A stretch of DNA of 64,000 nucleotides from Compostibacter hankyongensis. Its GTDB lineage: Bacteria; Bacteroidota; Bacteroidia; Chitinophagales; Chitinophagaceae. The stretch covers positions 186,001-250,000 of the forward strand of contig NZ_BAABFN010000001.1 in NCBI RefSeq assembly GCF_039541075.1. The letters run 5' to 3'. Of the stretch, positions 1 through 8,875 are shown piece after piece (positions within the stretch are counted from its first letter, which is position 1; the number at the start of each line of letters is the position of its first letter). The notes below the pieces were generated by a model that had not been told where the DNA came from, made no database searches, and saw nothing but the letters and a program-made list of their open reading frames with translations. The translations under genes and the position numbers were made by a program.

Positions 1-76
1 AAGTTAAACATTTTCCGGCCTCAGGCAACAGCTCCGGTGCGATGCCGGATGTCTTAACAGGCGGCCGGCCGCAATG

Positions 77-601
77 TTATCCCCGCAACCGTTCTACGGC
101 TTTCAGGGCTTGTCTTACCCGCTGCCGGTGACTGCCCCGGATCCCGGCCCAGGGCGTCCCGCTGTTGATAACGATATCCCGGTAAACATGATGAAAATAC
201 CGGCGCATCTCCGGCTCCGGATGCTCGCGCTGGGGATCGTCCTGCCAGGGGATGTCGATATCGGTGAGCAGATAAAGGTCGTATTTCCTTTCGGCGATGC
301 GGCGGAGGATACGGTAATCGCATTGGCCGTAGGCATGTTCGCTCCAGACTTTGATCACATAGAGGTCGGTATCGCAAAAAAGGAGTCCCCCTCCGGCCCG
401 GGCGGCAGCTTCATCTTCTGTCTGCAGCTGTCCGGCCGCGATCTGCAGGAGATCCTCTTCTCCGTAAGGGCGCTGCAGGCGGTCGAGGTAGCCGCGGGCA
501 TATTCCGGCACCCAGGGTGTTTGGTAATGCTGCGCCAGCGCTTCGCTCAGCGTGCTTTTCCCGGTGGATTCCGGTCCGATGATGACCACCTTCTTTAACA
601 T
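77..601 (-). CDS. NadR-like ribosylnicotinamide kinase (P-loop ATPase)
   Basis: The 174-residue product opens with a Walker A motif, GPESTGKST at about residues 9-17, followed by the VPEYAR motif typical of the C-terminal kinase half of NadR. This half phosphorylates nicotinamide riboside to NMN in NAD salvage. The adenylyltransferase and DNA-binding domains of enterobacterial NadR are absent. The ATG at 601 was chosen because it puts the P-loop near the N-terminus; the frame stays open upstream but there it only shadows pnuC. The start lies inside the last codons of pnuC, so the two are translationally coupled. This fits NR import by PnuC followed by trapping through phosphorylation. The family call is firm; the exact substrate is inferred from the neighbour. 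Confidence 0.85.
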   Translation of the reverse strand: MLKKVVIIGPESTGKSTLSEALAQHYQTPWVPEYARGYLDRLQRPYGEEDLLQIAAGQLQTEDEAAARAGGGLLFCDTDLYVIKVWSEHAYGQCDYRILRRIAERKYDLYLLTDIDIPWQDDPQREHPEPEMRRYFHHVYRDIVINSGTPWAGIRGSHRQRVRQALKAVERLRG

Positions 602-1224
602 ACCGCCGCCATTTGTTTTTCCCGGATCTTTTTCCAGGCCAGGAATCCCAGCCAGGCGATCACGACATAAAAGATATTGAGCGCACAGAAGAGCATCAGC
701 TTTTTGATAAAAAAGAGCGGGATGGCCACGGCGTCGGCGATCAGCAGGGCCAGCCAGTTCTCGATCTTGCGGCGCGCCAGCAGCCACATACCGCTGCAGC
801 CCATGGCGGAGCAGAAGGAGTCCAGTCCCGGTACGTTGTTGATCTTATAGGTGCTGAGCCACCAGTAAAGAACGGCCCAGAGCACGGCAAAGATGAGCCC
901 GGCCGTGAGCAGCTCCTTCCGCGAGCACCAGCTGACCGGCGTTTCATGCTGCTGCCGGTCTTTGCGCGTCCACACATACCAGCCGTAAACGCTCATGACC
1001 AGGTAATACAGGCTGAGTCCGATATCGGGGTACAGCCGGTACTCCTCCTGCACAAAGATGGAGATGCTGATCAGGATACCGGCTATGCCGGTGGGATAGA
1101 CCCATACGCTGTTGGCCTTGGAGGCAAATACGCTCACGATCGCAAAAAATACCGCCAGCCCTTCCGCCCAGCTCATATTCTCTATACCCTGAAGCACGCC
1201 CTCGTATACATCGTATATGCTCAT
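595..1224 (-). CDS. pnuC: PnuC-family nicotinamide riboside transporter
   Basis: A 209-residue inner-membrane protein with about seven hydrophobic segments. PnuC hallmarks are visible: a first helix ending in SKANSVWVYPTG, a YPD element followed by a long helix, a WYVWTR segment, and a LLARRKIENW motif in the second half. PnuC proteins move nicotinamide riboside by facilitated diffusion, driven by intracellular phosphorylation. The overlapping downstream gene encodes the NadR-like kinase, which supports nicotinamide riboside over thiamine as substrate. Bacteroidota also have thiamine-specific paralogues (PnuT), often behind a TPP riboswitch. There are only about 80 bases to the upstream nifU-like gene and they contain a terminator rather than a riboswitch. 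Confidence 0.88.
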   Translation of the reverse strand: MSIYDVYEGVLQGIENMSWAEGLAVFFAIVSVFASKANSVWVYPTGIAGILISISIFVQEEYRLYPDIGLSLYYLVMSVYGWYVWTRKDRQQHETPVSWCSRKELLTAGLIFAVLWAVLYWWLSTYKINNVPGLDSFCSAMGCSGMWLLARRKIENWLALLIADAVAIPLFFIKKLMLFCALNIFYVVIAWLGFLAWKKIREKQMAAVC

Positions 1225-1237
1225 CCGTTAGCCATTA

Positions 1238-1276
1238 TGGAAAAAACAAACCCCGCAGACCGTCTGGGCTGCGGGG
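1238..1276 (-). terminator. Rho-independent terminator after the NifU-like gene
   Basis: On the minus strand an 8-bp perfect stem (CCCCGCAG at 1251-1258 paired with CTGCGGGG at 1269-1276, 10-base loop) is followed by a U-rich tract read from the A-run at 1239-1250. It lies about 27 bases after the nifU-like stop codon and before pnuC, so pnuC should have its own start signal or depend on read-through. Confidence 0.85.
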
Positions 1277-1303
1277 CATAAAGATAATCAACGCTGCGGG
1301 CTT

Positions 1304-1897
1304 TTATTCCGCTTCGGCTACGACTTCCCTTACTTCGGGGATCATGCGTTTCATCATGCCTTCTATACCGGCCTTCAGGGTAATCATGGAGGAAGGGCAT
1401 CCGGAGCAGGATCCCTGCAGCATGAGGGTGAGCTTTCCGTGATCGTATTGTTTGAATTGGATGGCGCCGCCGTCCATTTCCACGGCCGGCTTTACATAGC
1501 TTTCCAGCAACTCCTTGATCCTTTTCACCACATCGCTGTCGTCCTCGAGGGCCTGGTTGTTCTCCGTGACCCGGGCGGCCAGCTCCTCTTCCTTGATCAC
1601 GGGCCGGCCATCTTCCAGATATTCCTTCAGAAAGGCTTTTATGCTGGGGGTAACGTCGCTCCAGTCCGTTTCTGCGGTCTTGGTGAGGGTGACAAAGTTG
1701 CTGGCGATAAACACCCCCCGGATAAAGGGGAAGCTGAACAGCTCGGTCGCCAGCGGGGAAGGCCGTGCGCTGGCTTCGTCGGGGAAGTCGGCGCTTTTGC
1801 CGGGGAACAAAAGCTTGTTGGCGACAAACTTCATCGTCTCCGGGTTGGGCGTCATTTCCGTATAAATGCTGATAATGGGATTGCCGGTCTTGATCAT
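1304..1897 (-). CDS. NifU-like Fe-S scaffold protein (Nfu type)
   Basis: A 197-residue protein with two domains: an N-terminal Nfu_N-type domain (about residues 8-95, beginning IYTEMTPNPETMKF) and a C-terminal NifU domain (about 120-195) with the CxxC motif CSGCPSSM (Cys164 and Cys167). Nfu proteins carry [4Fe-4S] clusters to apo-enzymes. Targets could include the many Fe-S enzymes nearby, such as glutamate synthase and sulfite reductase, but that is inference. A TAnnTTTG promoter box sits just upstream and a strong terminator follows, so it is probably monocistronic. Confidence 0.9.
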   Translation of the reverse strand: MIKTGNPIISIYTEMTPNPETMKFVANKLLFPGKSADFPDEASARPSPLATELFSFPFIRGVFIASNFVTLTKTAETDWSDVTPSIKAFLKEYLEDGRPVIKEEELAARVTENNQALEDDSDVVKRIKELLESYVKPAVEMDGGAIQFKQYDHGKLTLMLQGSCSGCPSSMITLKAGIEGMMKRMIPEVREVVAEAE

Positions 1898-1916
1898 GTT
1901 CGAAAAATTTACGATA

Positions 1917-1924
1917 CAAAAGTA
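1917..1924 (-). promoter_or_regulatory. Bacteroidota-type -7 box for the NifU-like gene
   Basis: On the minus strand the sequence reads TACTTTTG, an exact match to the TAnnTTTG -7 element, ending 20 bases before the ATG at 1897. No clear TTG-type -33 element is seen at the expected spacing. Confidence 0.55.
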
Positions 1925-2065
1925 CGAAAAATATCACCGAAGAAACGCTGCGGAAAGGAAAAAGGCATCACTTCTTTTGATGGACCCATAAGGCCGGACT
2001 ATGGGGATTTTTTACCGGCAGATTACCGCCGTAGATGTATATTCGTGACCTGGAACCTTACGCCT

Positions 2066-2527
2066 ATGAAGCAGACCCGCAAGATGGACGCCCGCAAGCG
2101 CATAGCGCTGATCGCCCATGACAATAAAAAAGAAGAACTGCTTGAATGGTCGTCCTATAACAAGGATGCGCTGGCCAGCCATATCCTCCTGGCGACCGGT
2201 ACCACCGGCAAGCTGATCGAAGATACGCTGTCCCTGCCTGTGCACCGCATGCAGAGCGGTCCCCTCGGGGGCGACCTCCAGATCGGGGCCATGATCGCCA
2301 GCGGGACGGTGGATATCGTCATTTTTTTCTGGGACCCCATGGAGTCGCAGCCGCATGACCCGGACATTAAGGCCTTGCTGCGGATCGCCGCCGTATGGAA
2401 TGTGCCCATGGCCTGCGACCGGGCTACCGCCGATTTCCTGATGAGCTCCCCCCTGATGGAGCAGGATTATGAAGCCCAGCTGCCGGACTATACCCAGTAT
2501 CTGAAGCGAAAGGTGGGCGCGCGCTGA
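2066..2527 (+). CDS. mgsA: Methylglyoxal synthase
   Basis: A 153-residue product, the normal length for this cytosolic enzyme, which converts dihydroxyacetone phosphate to methylglyoxal and phosphate. Diagnostic segments are IALIAHDNKK near the N-terminus, LLATGTTG (phosphate binding), and SGPLGGDLQIG containing the catalytic Asp (Asp70, equivalent to Asp71 of the E. coli enzyme). The ATG at 2066 was chosen because it gives the family length; the frame is open much further upstream but only as antisense to the nifU-like gene. The gene is divergent from nifU-like and convergent with the lipoprotein gene, so it is likely transcribed alone. Confidence 0.95.
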   Translation: MKQTRKMDARKRIALIAHDNKKEELLEWSSYNKDALASHILLATGTTGKLIEDTLSLPVHRMQSGPLGGDLQIGAMIASGTVDIVIFFWDPMESQPHDPDIKALLRIAAVWNVPMACDRATADFLMSSPLMEQDYEAQLPDYTQYLKRKVGAR

Positions 2528-2642
2528 AAACCGCCTCCGGCTATGCCTGCGTTTGGTGGCCGTGTGCAGCGCCGGCGGGCGGCTGAACCTTCCCGCGCCG
2601 CTTTTCCCGGACCTCAAACAAGCGGGGCAACGGGCGACCGGC

Positions 2643-3395
2643 TCAGGGCTGCTTTACCGCCGTATAAAAGGGAATGTAGGTATCCGTTACCTTTTTGCCG
2701 GGCAGATGGATATCCGCACCCGTACAGCGGCCTTCGCCCGTGTCCGGCCCTCCCGCGGGCGCCAGCTCAAAAGTGATCCCGGCAGCGACATCGTCGAGTA
2801 GGGAAATGATGCTCCCGTCGGGTTTTTTAAACCGGCCCAAAGATGTGGCATGCGGATGTTGCCGGCGGATGTCCGCGGCGGCGCTGTTTTCCGAAAGACC
2901 CGTGGCGGTGCGGAACGGCACCCCGCTCACCCGGACCAGTTGTATGCTCTTCCGCATGTCGATGTCGGGGTCGCAAACGGAATAGATGTCCAGCTCTTTC
3001 CCCTGTGCGGCAACCGTATCCCCCCAGTACCACATGGCCCAGCTTTTACACATGGCGGCATCGCCGCTGTCGGCAGGACCGAGCAGGTCGAAGATGCGGG
3101 ATTTTTCCACCTCTGCCTTCAGGAGCACCTTCCCGGCGGCTTTGCCGGGAACGAGCAGCAGGGTGTCCCCGCCGGCGATCTTTTGCAGCTGGGTATCGGG
3201 CGGAGCGGCAGGCTGGGCCGGGGCGGCAGAAGCCGGGACCGTATCCGCGGTCTCCTGCGCCCCCGGGGCGGCAGGGTGACAGGCGGCCAGTATCCAGAGC
3301 GCGAGGATAAGCAAAAGGGCCGCCGGGGTACGGCGGGGCGGAAGGATGGTCAGTATCGCCGGCGGGAGGAGCCGGAAGCGGGGTTTTATTCGCAT
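2643..3395 (-). CDS. Hypothetical lipoprotein
   Basis: A 250-residue protein with an Arg-rich N-terminus, a hydrophobic helix and the lipobox LAAC (Cys at about residue 39), so it is probably a lipoprotein. An Ala/Pro-rich linker (about 40-70) follows. The rest is a globular domain with DTLLLVPGKAAG and a repeated LL...D pattern; I do not recognise the family. The 250-residue reading has a rather long, proline-rich n-region, so an internal start is possible. The gene is divergent from ferritin; an inverted repeat lies in the shared 82-base gap. Confidence 0.65.
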   Translation of the reverse strand: MRIKPRFRLLPPAILTILPPRRTPAALLLILALWILAACHPAAPGAQETADTVPASAAPAQPAAPPDTQLQKIAGGDTLLLVPGKAAGKVLLKAEVEKSRIFDLLGPADSGDAAMCKSWAMWYWGDTVAAQGKELDIYSVCDPDIDMRKSIQLVRVSGVPFRTATGLSENSAAADIRRQHPHATSLGRFKKPDGSIISLLDDVAAGITFELAPAGGPDTGEGRCTGADIHLPGKKVTDTYIPFYTAVKQP

Positions 3396-3403
3396 AAGAT
3401 CGG

Positions 3404-3427
3404 TTTATTGTTTAAATTTACAATAAA
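3404..3427. promoter_or_regulatory. Inverted repeat between lipoprotein and ferritin genes
   Basis: TTTATTGT (3404-3411) and ACAATAAA (3420-3427) form perfect 8-base arms around an AT-rich 8-base spacer, in the only gap between two divergent starts. The position suits a shared operator. The regulator is unknown and AT-rich palindromes can occur by chance. Confidence 0.4.
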
Positions 3428-3477
3428 CAGGCCATCTGCCTGTCATCTTTGATTATTCCATTATAAAAAGTAATGAT

Positions 3478-4005
3478 ATGCCCAGACGCCTGATACCCGA
3501 AAAGACCGAAGCCCTGCTGAACAAGCAGATGACCTATGAGGCCAATGCGGCCCAGTTTTACCTGGCCCTGGGTTCCTGGGCAGATGCGCAGGGGTTTGCG
3601 GGGATCGCCAACTTCCTCTATCAGCATGTGCACGAGGAGCGGAATCACATGATGAAGCTGGTAAAATTCATCAACCAGCGCGGGGGTCACTGTAAGGTGG
3701 AAGCGCTTGCCGTTCCTCCCGACGACCCGGACAGCCTGCACACCCTTTTTGAAATGGTGCTGGACCAGGAGAAAAGGAACTCCGCCGCTATTAACAATAT
3801 TGTCGATATCTGCCTTCAGGAAAAAGACTACCCCACGTTTAATTTCATGCAGTGGTATGTGAAGGAGCAGATCGAGGAAGAAGCATTGGCCACCCAGCTG
3901 CTCGACAAGATGAAGGTGATCGGGGAAGACAAGGGCAACAAAGGCGGGCTGTACGATTTCGATCAGGATATCGCCAAGATGCACGGAGACGCCGATGTGG
4001 CCTGA
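3478..4005 (+). CDS. ftnA: Ferritin (non-haem, FtnA type)
   Basis: A 175-residue, four-helix-bundle protein of normal ferritin length. Ferroxidase ligands are visible in the expected segments: MTYEANAAQFYLAL in helix A, HEERNHMMKL in helix B, a conserved Glu in MVLDQEKRNS in helix C, and QWYVKEQIEEE in helix D. Ferritin oxidises Fe(II) and stores it as a mineral in the cytosol, limiting Fenton chemistry. The ATG at 3478 lies about 50 bases beyond an inverted repeat. It is followed by a 290-base gap before gltB, so it is probably a single-gene unit. Confidence 0.93.
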   Translation: MPRRLIPEKTEALLNKQMTYEANAAQFYLALGSWADAQGFAGIANFLYQHVHEERNHMMKLVKFINQRGGHCKVEALAVPPDDPDSLHTLFEMVLDQEKRNSAAINNIVDICLQEKDYPTFNFMQWYVKEQIEEEALATQLLDKMKVIGEDKGNKGGLYDFDQDIAKMHGDADVA

Positions 4006-4186
4006 GCGGCGCCGGCCTGAGACCCTATATATCCGTTACCCGCAACTTATGGGTGTCCCCGTCTGTTTTTAGAAAAAGGGGCGCCAGCTCCTTTCTTTAC
4101 TAAAGGATTACAAGCCGGTCTGCATTTTATAAAAATAATCGGGGTAAAGATTTGATTTCCTCTAAAGGTTGCAATGCTCCGATAGA

Positions 4187-4222
4187 TTTTTGTGAAAGTT
4201 ACAGCATTTTGTTGTATTTTTG
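4187..4222 (+). promoter_or_regulatory. Putative promoter of gltBD
   Basis: TATTTTTG at 4215-4222 matches the Bacteroidota -7 box, and TTTTTG at 4187-4192 is a candidate -33 element with a 22-base spacer, slightly long. The rest of the 4006-4288 gap shows no gene. Confidence 0.55.
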
Positions 4223-4297
4223 CGGGTTTCCCGGCGGATTTTCGTCTGCCCCTCAGACGATGTGAGTATTGGTTTTTGATCGTTAAAATTGTGGCTT

Positions 4298-7200
4298 ATG
4301 ACAAAGAAGACTACCGGCCTGTATGCCCCGGAGTTTGAGCACGATGCCTGCGGTATCGGCTTTGTGGCGCATATCAAAGGTTGTAAGAGTCATCAGATTG
4401 TGCTGGATGCCCTTACGGTGCTGGAAAATATGGAGCACCGCGGAGCATGCGGGTGTGAGAACAATACCGGCGACGGCGCCGGCATCCTGGTGCAGATGCC
4501 GCACGAATTTCTCTATGAAGAATGTCTGAAGCTGGGCTTCCGCCTGCCGGCATTCGGCCGGTACGGCGTTGGTGTGGTGTTCTTCCCTTCCGAAGCGCGT
4601 TACCGCGAAGCCTGCCGCGATATCATACACCGCGCGGCCGAAAAGCTGGGCATCGATATCCTGGGCTTCCGCCCGGTACCGGTGGACAACAGCGCCATCG
4701 GCGATACGGCAAAAAGCGTGGAGCCGGGGATGGAGCAGGTGTTTTTTGCCTGCCCCGACGACATTACCGATCCCGAATCCTTCGAAAGGAAGCTGTTTGT
4801 GCTGCGCAGCTATGCCACCAGGACGGTGCGCAACACCCTGTCCAAAGGCACCGACCTCTTTTATTTTGCTTCCCTGTCATATAAAACGGTGGTTTACAAA
4901 GGGCAGCTGACCTCCACGCAGGTCCGCTCCTACTTCCCCGACCTGACAGACCGGAGGATGGTCTCCGCTTTCGGGCTGGTGCATTCGCGTTTTGCCACCA
5001 ATACCTTCCCCTCCTGGAAGCTGGCCCAGCCCTTCCGGTTTATCGCCCACAACGGGGAGATCAACACCCTTAAGGGCAACCTGAACTGGCTGCGGTCCGG
5101 CGAAATGAGCTTTGTGTCCCGCTATTTCTCCCCCGAAGAGATGGGGATGCTGCTGCCTCTTGTAGAGGAAGAGCAGAGCGACAGCGCCTGTCTGGACAAC
5201 GTGATCGAGCTGCTGGCCCTCACCGGCCGCTCCCTGCCGCATGTGATGATGATGCTCATCCCGGAAGCCTGGGATGGCAACGATCTCATGGATCCGGTAA
5301 AAAGGGCTTTTTACGAATACCATGCCTCCATCATGGAGCCCTGGGACGGTCCCGCTTCCATCTCGTTCACCGACGGAAAGATCATCGGCGCCACCCTCGA
5401 CCGGAACGGGCTGCGTCCCTCCCGCTTCGTGGTGACCAGCGACGACCGGGTCATCATGGCCTCCGAAGCCGGCGTGCTGCCGCTGAATCAGGCTACCGTC
5501 CTGGAAAAAGGGCGGCTTCAGCCGGGCAAGATGTTCGTCGTGGATATGGAACAGGGCCGCATCATCAGCGACGAGGAGCTCAAGCAGACCATCTGCAGCC
5601 AGCAGCCCTATGATGAGTGGCTGAACAAATACAAGATACGCATCGAGGAGCTGCCCGAGCCCCGCGTCCGCTTTACCCACCTCGAGGAAGACGCCGTCTT
5701 CAAATACCAGAAGGCCTTTGGCTATACCAAGGAAGACCTCGAGACCATCATCAAGCCCATGGCCATGGGCGGAAAAGAGCCGATCGGCTCCATGGGTACG
5801 GATATTCCCCTGGCGGTGCTCAGCAACCAGCCCCAGCACCTCAGCAGCTATTTCAAGCAGCTCTTTGCCCAGGTGACCAACCCGCCCATCGATCCCATCC
5901 GGGAACGTATGGTGATGAGCCTGGCCTCCTTTGTGGGAAATAACGGCAACCTGCTGGACCAGGATCCCCTGCACTGCCATACCATTGCCCTGCCGCATCC
6001 CGTGCTGACCAACTACGAGCTCGAGAAGCTCCGCAGCATCGATACCGGTATCTTCCAGGCCAAGACCCTGCAGATCTACTTCCGGGCGGACGGCAAGCCG
6101 GGCTCGCTGCAGAAAGGGCTGGAGCGAATCTGCCGCTATGCTGCAGATGCCGCGCGCGACGGTTTCGAGGTGCTCGTGCTTTCCGATCGGGCCATCGACT
6201 CGGAACACGCCCCGATCCCCTCCCTGCTGGCCACTTCGGCAATCCATCATCACCTCATCCGCAAGGGTCTCCGCAACTCGGTAGGCCTGGTCGTGGAAGC
6301 CGGCGATGTATGGGAGGTACATCATTTTGCCTGCCTGATCGGGTTTGGCGCCACCGCCATCAACCCATACCTGGCCCTGTCTTCTATACGCGACATGAAG
6401 CTGTCCGGCAAGATCACCTCCCCGCTGGAGGTGGATGCGCTGAAGAAAAATTATGTAAAAGCGGTCAACGCCGGTCTGCTGAAGGTGTTCTCCAAGATGG
6501 GCATCTCTACCCTGCAGTCCTACCAGGGCGCGCAGATCTTCGAGATCCTGGGACTCAACAGGGCGGTGGTAGACCAGTACTTTACGGGCGCCATCTCCCG
6601 CATCGAAGGGATGGGCCTGGACGAGATCGCCCGCGAGATCGTGGTGCGACACCGTCTGGCGTTCCCGGAAAAAGCCGTACCGGTACAGCAGCTGCCCGCC
6701 GGCGGGGTATACCAGTGGAAGCGGAAAGGGGAAACCCACCTGTTCAACCCGACCACTGTTCACCTGCTGCAGTACGCCACCCGGATGGGCGACTATAACA
6801 TCTATAAAAAATACGCCAAGGCGATCAACGAGCAGGGCGAAAAAGCCTGCACGCTGCGGAGCCTGTTCCGTTTTGATCCGAAGCGCCAGCCCGTGCCGCT
6901 TTCGGAGGTGGAGCCGGCGGAAAATATCTACAAGCGCTTTGCCACCGGGGCCATGTCGTTCGGCTCCATCTCGCACGAGGCCCACAGCACGCTGGCCATC
7001 GCGATGAACCGCCTGGGCGGGAAAAGCAATACCGGCGAGGGCGGCGAGGACGAGATCCGGTATGAGCCGCTGCCCAACGGCGATTCCATGCGCTCCGCCA
7101 TCAAGCAGGTGGCTTCGGCCCGCTTCGGGGTCACCAGCCGCTACCTGAGCGAAGCCGATGAGCTGCAGATCAAGATGGCGCAGGGCGCCAAGCCCGGGGA

Positions 7201-8830
7201 AGGCGGACAGCTGCCCGGCCACAAGGTGGACGACTGGATCGCGAGGGTGCGGCATTCCACGCCCGGCGTAGGGCTGATCTCCCCGCCTCCGCATCACGAT
7301 ATTTATTCCATAGAAGACCTGGCCCAGCTGATCTATGACCTGAAAAACGCCAACCGGCGGGCCCGCATTAGCGTGAAGCTGGTCTCCAAAGCCGGGGTGG
7401 GCACCATCGCCGCCGGCGTGGCCAAGGCCAAGTCCGACGTTATCCTCATCTCCGGTTACGACGGGGGCACCGGCGCTTCGCCGGTGAGCTCTATCCGGCA
7501 TGCCGGTCTGCCCTGGGAGCTGGGGCTTTCCGAAACCCACCAGACCCTGGTGAAGAACAAGCTGCGGAGCCGGGTGACCCTCCAGACGGACGGACAGCTG
7601 AAGACCGGAAGGGATATCGCCATCGCCACCCTGCTCGGGGCCGAAGAATGGGGCGTGGCCACCGCCGCCCTGATCGTGGAAGGTTGTATCATGATGCGCA
7701 AGTGCCACCTGAACACCTGCCCCGTAGGCGTGGCTACCCAGGATACCGAGCTCCGGAAGCGCTTCACCGGCGATCCGGACCATGTGGTCAACCTGTTCCG
7801 CTTCCTCGTGCAGGAGCTGCGGGAGATCATGGCCGCGCTGGGCTTCCGGACGGTGAATGAGATGGTCGGTCAGGCCGACTGTCTGGCCGTACGGGAGGAC
7901 ATCCGCAACTGGAAATACGAGAAGCTGGATCTCTCCGGCGTTTTATACAAAGAGCCCGCCGCCCCCGAAGTAGGGCTGTACAAGCAGGAAGAACAGGATC
8001 ACGGGCTGGACGGAGTGCTGGACTGGCAGCTGCTGGAAGCGGCCGCCCCGGCCCTCGAGCGGCAGGAAAAGGTGCAGGCGGAGTTTTCCATCCGCAATAC
8101 CGACCGTACGGCGGGCACTATCCTGTCCAACGAAATCACCCGGCGTTATCTTTCTGCGGGACTGGCCGATGATACTGTACATTTTAAATTCCGGGGCAGC
8201 GCAGGACAGAGCTTCGGCGCCTTCACCACCCGGGGCATGACCCTCGAGCTGGAAGGCGAGGCCAACGACTATTTTGGCAAAGGCCTGTCCGGTTCGCGCC
8301 TGGTCCTTTACCCGGACCGCGATGCCAGCTTTACTCCCGAAGAAAACATCATTGTCGGCAACGTAGCCTTTTACGGGGCCACCTCCGGACAATCGTTTAT
8401 CCGCGGCCGTGCCGGGGAACGGTTTTGTGTGCGCAACTCGGGCGCGCAGGCGGTGGTAGAAGGCGTAGGCGACCACGGTTGCGAATATATGACGGGCGGC
8501 CGTGTAGTGGTGTTGGGGGAAACGGGGCGCAACTTTGCCGCCGGCATGAGCGGCGGGATCGCCTATATCTATGATGTGAAGGGTGTTTTTGCGCAATATT
8601 GCAACACGGAAATGGTCGATCTTGATCCTGTGGCCGAAGAAGATGCAGCGGAGCTACATCAGCTCATAAGCCAGCATTACCAGTACACGCAAAGCGCCGT
8701 TGCCGGATTTGTGCTGCAGGATTGGGATAACCAGCTGCCGCACTTTATAAAAGTATTCCCGCAGGAATACAAACGCGCCCTGAAGAACGCTTCGGCGGGT
8801 GTGCTGAAAGGCGCGCTGAAAGGAAAGTGA
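4298..8830 (+). CDS. gltB: Glutamate synthase (NADPH), large subunit
   Basis: A 1510-residue protein with the full class II architecture. The N-terminal amidotransferase nucleophile follows a short propeptide (ACGIGFV, Cys18 from the start used here). A central linker is followed by the FMN/synthase domain (roughly 850-1220) with the 3Fe-4S cysteines in CHLNTCPVGVATQ, and a C-terminal GXGXG beta-helix (about 1270-1480). It transfers the glutamine amide nitrogen to 2-oxoglutarate, giving two glutamates. The ATG at 4298 was preferred over one three codons earlier because it leaves the usual short propeptide. gltD follows after 45 bases. A glutamate dehydrogenase gene lies 30 kb downstream, so both ammonium assimilation routes are present. 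Confidence 0.96.
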   Translation: MTKKTTGLYAPEFEHDACGIGFVAHIKGCKSHQIVLDALTVLENMEHRGACGCENNTGDGAGILVQMPHEFLYEECLKLGFRLPAFGRYGVGVVFFPSEARYREACRDIIHRAAEKLGIDILGFRPVPVDNSAIGDTAKSVEPGMEQVFFACPDDITDPESFERKLFVLRSYATRTVRNTLSKGTDLFYFASLSYKTVVYKGQLTSTQVRSYFPDLTDRRMVSAFGLVHSRFATNTFPSWKLAQPFRFIAHNGEINTLKGNLNWLRSGEMSFVSRYFSPEEMGMLLPLVEEEQSDSACLDNVIELLALTGRSLPHVMMMLIPEAWDGNDLMDPVKRAFYEYHASIMEPWDGPASISFTDGKIIGATLDRNGLRPSRFVVTSDDRVIMASEAGVLPLNQATVLEKGRLQPGKMFVVDMEQGRIISDEELKQTICSQQPYDEWLNKYKIRIEELPEPRVRFTHLEEDAVFKYQKAFGYTKEDLETIIKPMAMGGKEPIGSMGTDIPLAVLSNQPQHLSSYFKQLFAQVTNPPIDPIRERMVMSLASFVGNNGNLLDQDPLHCHTIALPHPVLTNYELEKLRSIDTGIFQAKTLQIYFRADGKPGSLQKGLERICRYAADAARDGFEVLVLSDRAIDSEHAPIPSLLATSAIHHHLIRKGLRNSVGLVVEAGDVWEVHHFACLIGFGATAINPYLALSSIRDMKLSGKITSPLEVDALKKNYVKAVNAGLLKVFSKMGISTLQSYQGAQIFEILGLNRAVVDQYFTGAISRIEGMGLDEIAREIVVRHRLAFPEKAVPVQQLPAGGVYQWKRKGETHLFNPTTVHLLQYATRMGDYNIYKKYAKAINEQGEKACTLRSLFRFDPKRQPVPLSEVEPAENIYKRFATGAMSFGSISHEAHSTLAIAMNRLGGKSNTGEGGEDEIRYEPLPNGDSMRSAIKQVASARFGVTSRYLSEADELQIKMAQGAKPGEGGQLPGHKVDDWIARVRHSTPGVGLISPPPHHDIYSIEDLAQLIYDLKNANRRARISVKLVSKAGVGTIAAGVAKAKSDVILISGYDGGTGASPVSSIRHAGLPWELGLSETHQTLVKNKLRSRVTLQTDGQLKTGRDIAIATLLGAEEWGVATAALIVEGCIMMRKCHLNTCPVGVATQDTELRKRFTGDPDHVVNLFRFLVQELREIMAALGFRTVNEMVGQADCLAVREDIRNWKYEKLDLSGVLYKEPAAPEVGLYKQEEQDHGLDGVLDWQLLEAAAPALERQEKVQAEFSIRNTDRTAGTILSNEITRRYLSAGLADDTVHFKFRGSAGQSFGAFTTRGMTLELEGEANDYFGKGLSGSRLVLYPDRDASFTPEENIIVGNVAFYGATSGQSFIRGRAGERFCVRNSGAQAVVEGVGDHGCEYMTGGRVVVLGETGRNFAAGMSGGIAYIYDVKGVFAQYCNTEMVDLDPVAEEDAAELHQLISQHYQYTQSAVAGFVLQDWDNQLPHFIKVFPQEYKRALKNASAGVLKGALKGK

Positions 8831-8875
8831 GCGGAGTCCGCTTTTATTTGTAGAATCTGGAAAACCAAGGTGATT

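Noticed and set aside
1..76. Possible start of a minus-strand gene at the left edge (ATG at 11)
   Set aside because: Only three codons would be visible and no ribosome-binding signal is clear.
1225..1303. TPP or other riboswitch before pnuC
   Set aside because: The space is short and is taken up by a simple terminator hairpin for the upstream gene.
4877..7783. 968-residue open frame on the minus strand
   Set aside because: It lies wholly antisense to gltB, has no recognisable domains, and arises from the GC-rich codon bias of that gene.
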